DNA from: Pomacea canaliculata
Taxonomy: Eukaryota; Mollusca; Gastropoda; Architaenioglossa; Ampullariidae
Assembly (NCBI RefSeq): GCF_003073045.1
Contig: NC_037595.1
Location: forward strand, 4,886,227-4,950,226
Reading direction: 5' to 3'
DNA: 64,000 nt
Translations under genes and position numbers: made by a program
In this document: positions 61,216 through 64,000 of the stretch, one piece after another
Layout of the letters: every line of letters begins with the position of its first letter
Numbering within the stretch: the first letter of the stretch is position 1
Notes under the pieces: generated by a model
Database searches by the model: none
Told to the model about the DNA's origin: nothing
What the model saw: the letters and a program-made list of their open reading frames with translations, nothing else

Positions 61216-61438
61216 ACATCACCCGCCTTGTGTTGCTAGTGGCTACAATATAATCTTGAGGACGAGATGCTGGTGAAAAGTTCAGTGCAGTTGTTTCCCG
61301 CCGACACTTCGCCCAACGTGAAGACTTCAGTAGTTTCAAGATGTGAGATGGTCGACCTGTGCGTGTGGACGGTGCTAGTCTTGTTTCTAGACTGATGAGC
61401 GACTTTGTGAGGAGAAGAGAGGAGAGAAGTGTACACAC
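61145..61438 (-). CDS. Uncertain inward-facing open frame, right arm
   Basis: 97 codons, mirror of 58420-58710, open and similar throughout with one extra codon (TRRVMS for TAVMS). See the left-arm entry for doubts. Confidence 0.25.
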   Translation of the reverse strand: MCTLLSSLLLTKSLISLETRLAPSTRTGRPSHILKLLKSSRWAKCRRETTALNFSPASRPQDYIVATSNTRRVMSIRHLKYKARFEQSTKDCDWDDY

Positions 61439-62867
61439 TTTGTCCCGGGATTGAACATCTTGGGAAAGCTCGTCTTACAAACTATGCAGTGTCCTGTGTT
61501 TGGTCAGCTAAAGTAGTGTGGACATTGACCTAGCTTATGAACAATCAAACACTTTAGTGCTGTGTACTATCTAGATACTAGATCCATAAACTTGTAAAAA
61601 ATGATCGAATTGAATAAAAGAATGTTTAAAATGTTATTTTGTTTTGCGATGTGAGACATGTTGGACAAGAATTTGTCGTGTGTGTCGTTTTGTCTTCTCT
61701 CAGTTGTGAGATAGCGGAGTCTGTATCTGTCCCTGGTACAATGACACTAAACGACTGACGTGAGTGGTGCATCAAGACAAAAACAGTTCTACATGGTGAA
61801 AATGTGCTAAAGGACTTGTTTTGCTGTTTTGGGTCCGTTTCTTCTTTGTTTTGTTTTCTTTCTTGCCTACGATTTTTTCCTTTCTTTTTTTTCTTACTGA
61901 TGCATTCCAAAATAAACTACTATTATCTCTTGTGTTTCTCTGCTTATTTTGTTGTTTCGCCATGTTTCTCACATCTTGATTAAAGTATATTTCGTGAGAC
62001 GTGGATGAAATTTAACACTGAGTCAAAGTTTGCTTAATGATACCAAAGTCAATGCACACAATGTTGTCCCTAGGAGTATTTTACAAAAACCATTGAAAGA
62101 TACTGTTTACTAGAATTTGGCATCTTTCGATAATTCTACATCCTATAAGTCACTGTTTCTGTTCTTGGTAGCCTTGTGTTATTCGACTAATGTAAACGTT
62201 TATTAATCGACTGATCTGAATCTGCTGCATTCCATGGAATGCTTTATACCTGTACATAGAGACACGCGATAGACTTATTTATGCATCCAGTAACAATCAT
62301 GCAGACGCACACATACTGTCACTCAATATATAACAAACACGTTTGTCAAGAATGGTTTACTGGTGACCATAGATGTGTGACCAGACCGCCCTGATGGGAT
62401 ATACCGGGGGCTGTGCCGTGATCACCTTTGAAAGATAGGAATGATAGACGAGATTAACAGAAGCAAGAAGAGGTGGAAAGGAGGGCGCAACTGAAAGGGA
62501 ATGAAGACAGCAATCTCACAGTCGTTTTAAGGTAACACATCTTAACCTAGAAATTCTAAATAACCAAGTATGGCTCACGCTGATGCGTATCACACTTCCC
62601 TTCTACTTTTCCTCAAAAGGTCATTGTCTATGGGTCAAAAGGAGGTATAGAGACTGACATACGTATTATTTGTTAGTTTTAATTATTTTTCAGAACGAGA
62701 TTTAAAAAAAAGTGGTGGCCACCTACAAGCAATCAGAACATTTTTCTGCATTGATCTTCCGTGAGTTTAAGAGTGGTTTAGAGGTCGGAGGTCACAGGAC
62801 ATAACGCTCTCCCAGCCATTCATCACGTTAACGTGGATGTAGATGGATATCACGAGAGGACACGTTT

Positions 62868-63940
62868 CGTCGGATAGGTGATATTGTCCAATTATTTTTA
62901 TGGTTTTTATGATAAGGTAACGGTAACACTGTGGCCTTATATCGTAAGATACAGCAGATCCACGAATATTTCTATTCGAGTGTGAATTTGAGTTGTGTGA
63001 AAATACTGACACAGAAGCAAATCCACATCAAACTTACACTTGAAATGCGTTTGTAGCAGCAAACAGTGGTTGTGTGGTATGAATAATATAACCACAAAGT
63101 TACGATGAAATTAACTGTTTGTATTCTCTTTCCGTTATTTCTGTGTTTCTTTTTCTGTGTTGTTTATTTTAAAGCGTATTACGCCCTCTGTAAAGCAGAG
63201 AATCGCAATTAAGCATCATATTTCTATCTATTTTTAAAAAAGCTTCAGATGCTTTCTTCTAATAGTCAATAATATGTGAACTGTAAAAGTTGCCCAGTGA
63301 CAAATCATCTCAGATAACCGACACAAACAATTCTGTGGTCGCTTTTGTCAGATGTAGAATAAGTTTAGTTTTTAAGATATCTACATTCTTAGTGTTCATA
63401 CTCTGAAAAATGTTCGTTGAAAGTTTTGCGAACACTACTGAATTGTAGGTAATTTCACATACCTCACTCCATTTTAATGAATTTCAAAATATTAATAAAA
63501 GGAAATGCCGCAATGAGAAAATTCACTGCAGACTATGGACTTTACTTTTAGTTAATCACAATGCTTCTCAAGATTCACTTGTGTTTTGTTGTGTTTCGCT
63601 TCTAGAAGTTTTTGAAAAATGTCAATGTATAGAAGTCGTTCTTTTATGGTCAAAGTACAAATTTTACGGTTACTTCTATAAATTTCGACCCAATATATGC
63701 GCACCTTATCAAACCAGAGTCATATTTAAAAACGAAAAATATATATTCTCTATTATAATAAGTGGGCAGTTTTACTGAAAACGTACTATCTGTAGCAACA
63801 ATATAAGAGCTGAATAATATAACAAGAACTGAAAGTGACCGGATATTAAGTAACGAGTGATACTGGGAATTATGAAGGCATCGAAAGTGATTTTTTAATT
63901 TTTAATCTCAACTTGTCCATTAGTTTCAATATATAGTGTT
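62868..63940. other. Sequence interrupting the right palindrome arm
   Basis: About 1.07 kb, AT-rich, absent from the left arm, where the flanking blocks are adjacent. I found no clear terminal repeats or target duplication and no coding region. It could be an insertion here or a deletion on the left. Confidence 0.55.
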
Positions 63941-64000
63941 TTTTAAAGACCTTGATACTTCTCCCAGTTAAGGCCATTAAAATATTTCAAGCGGACGCAC
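63941..64000. repeat. Large palindrome, right arm, outer part
   Basis: In reverse it matches about 56935-56990 (GGGAGAAGTATCAAGG block), so the palindrome continues beyond the window end. Confidence 0.7.

Larger units (their letters stand above)
59956..62867. repeat. Large palindrome, right arm, inner part
   Basis: Inverted copy of the left arm up to the GAGAGGACACGTTT block. Beyond it about 1.07 kb of unrelated sequence intervenes before the inverted similarity resumes at 63941. Confidence 0.9.

Overview
The window is metazoan nuclear DNA: multi-exon genes with GT-AG introns, TATA-box promoters, AATAAA polyadenylation signals, long CA and GAT microsatellites, hAT-type MITEs and a decayed non-LTR retrotransposon. 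An AT-rich invertebrate, most likely a mollusc, fits best, but nothing here proves the taxon.

From 1 to about 44.1 kb the window is one tandem family, all on the + strand, of small secreted cysteine-rich proteins. I count eleven units, of which one is cut by the window edge, one lacks its first two exons, one has lost most of exon 3 and one has a shifted signal-peptide exon. The standard gene has four exons: a signal peptide (phase 1), cysteines 1-5 of domain 1, then an exon carrying cysteine 6 of domain 1 plus cysteines 1-5 of domain 2, then a tiny exon with the last cysteine. The cysteine spacing is C-x5-C-x7-C-x11-C-x6-C-x10/11-C. This is that of a Kazal-type serine protease inhibitor with one extra residue between C3 and C4; the name Kazal-like is an inference. 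The middle exon starts and ends in phase 2, so gaining or losing it changes the domain number without breaking frame or disulphides. Two exon-level results support this: a one-domain gene at 42.2-43.8 kb and a one-domain remnant at 26.6-29.4 kb. Units at 6.5-21 kb are two copies of a roughly 8.3-kb segment. Around them lie alternative last exons, decayed second first-exons, and two intact signal-peptide exons stranded on the minus strand. The gene at 37.2-40.4 kb is diverged, very basic, and ends in a Lys/Arg-rich amphipathic tail like an antimicrobial peptide. A hAT MITE has landed exactly on one of its splice acceptors.

From 45.9 to 53.4 kb there is a locus I do not recognise. Twelve copies of a 41-nt hairpin, several with pairing-preserving changes, lie outward of five copies of a promoter-like module. 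Modules and hairpins on the left are on the minus strand, those on the right on the plus strand.

From 54.5 kb to the window end there are nested palindromes. An older one (54.56-56.19 kb) keeps only the outer parts. A younger one has arms of about 2.9 kb, centred on 59.93 kb, with a divergent pair of small acidic-protein genes transcribed outward, and its right arm is interrupted by about 1.07 kb of unrelated sequence. The arms continue past the window end.
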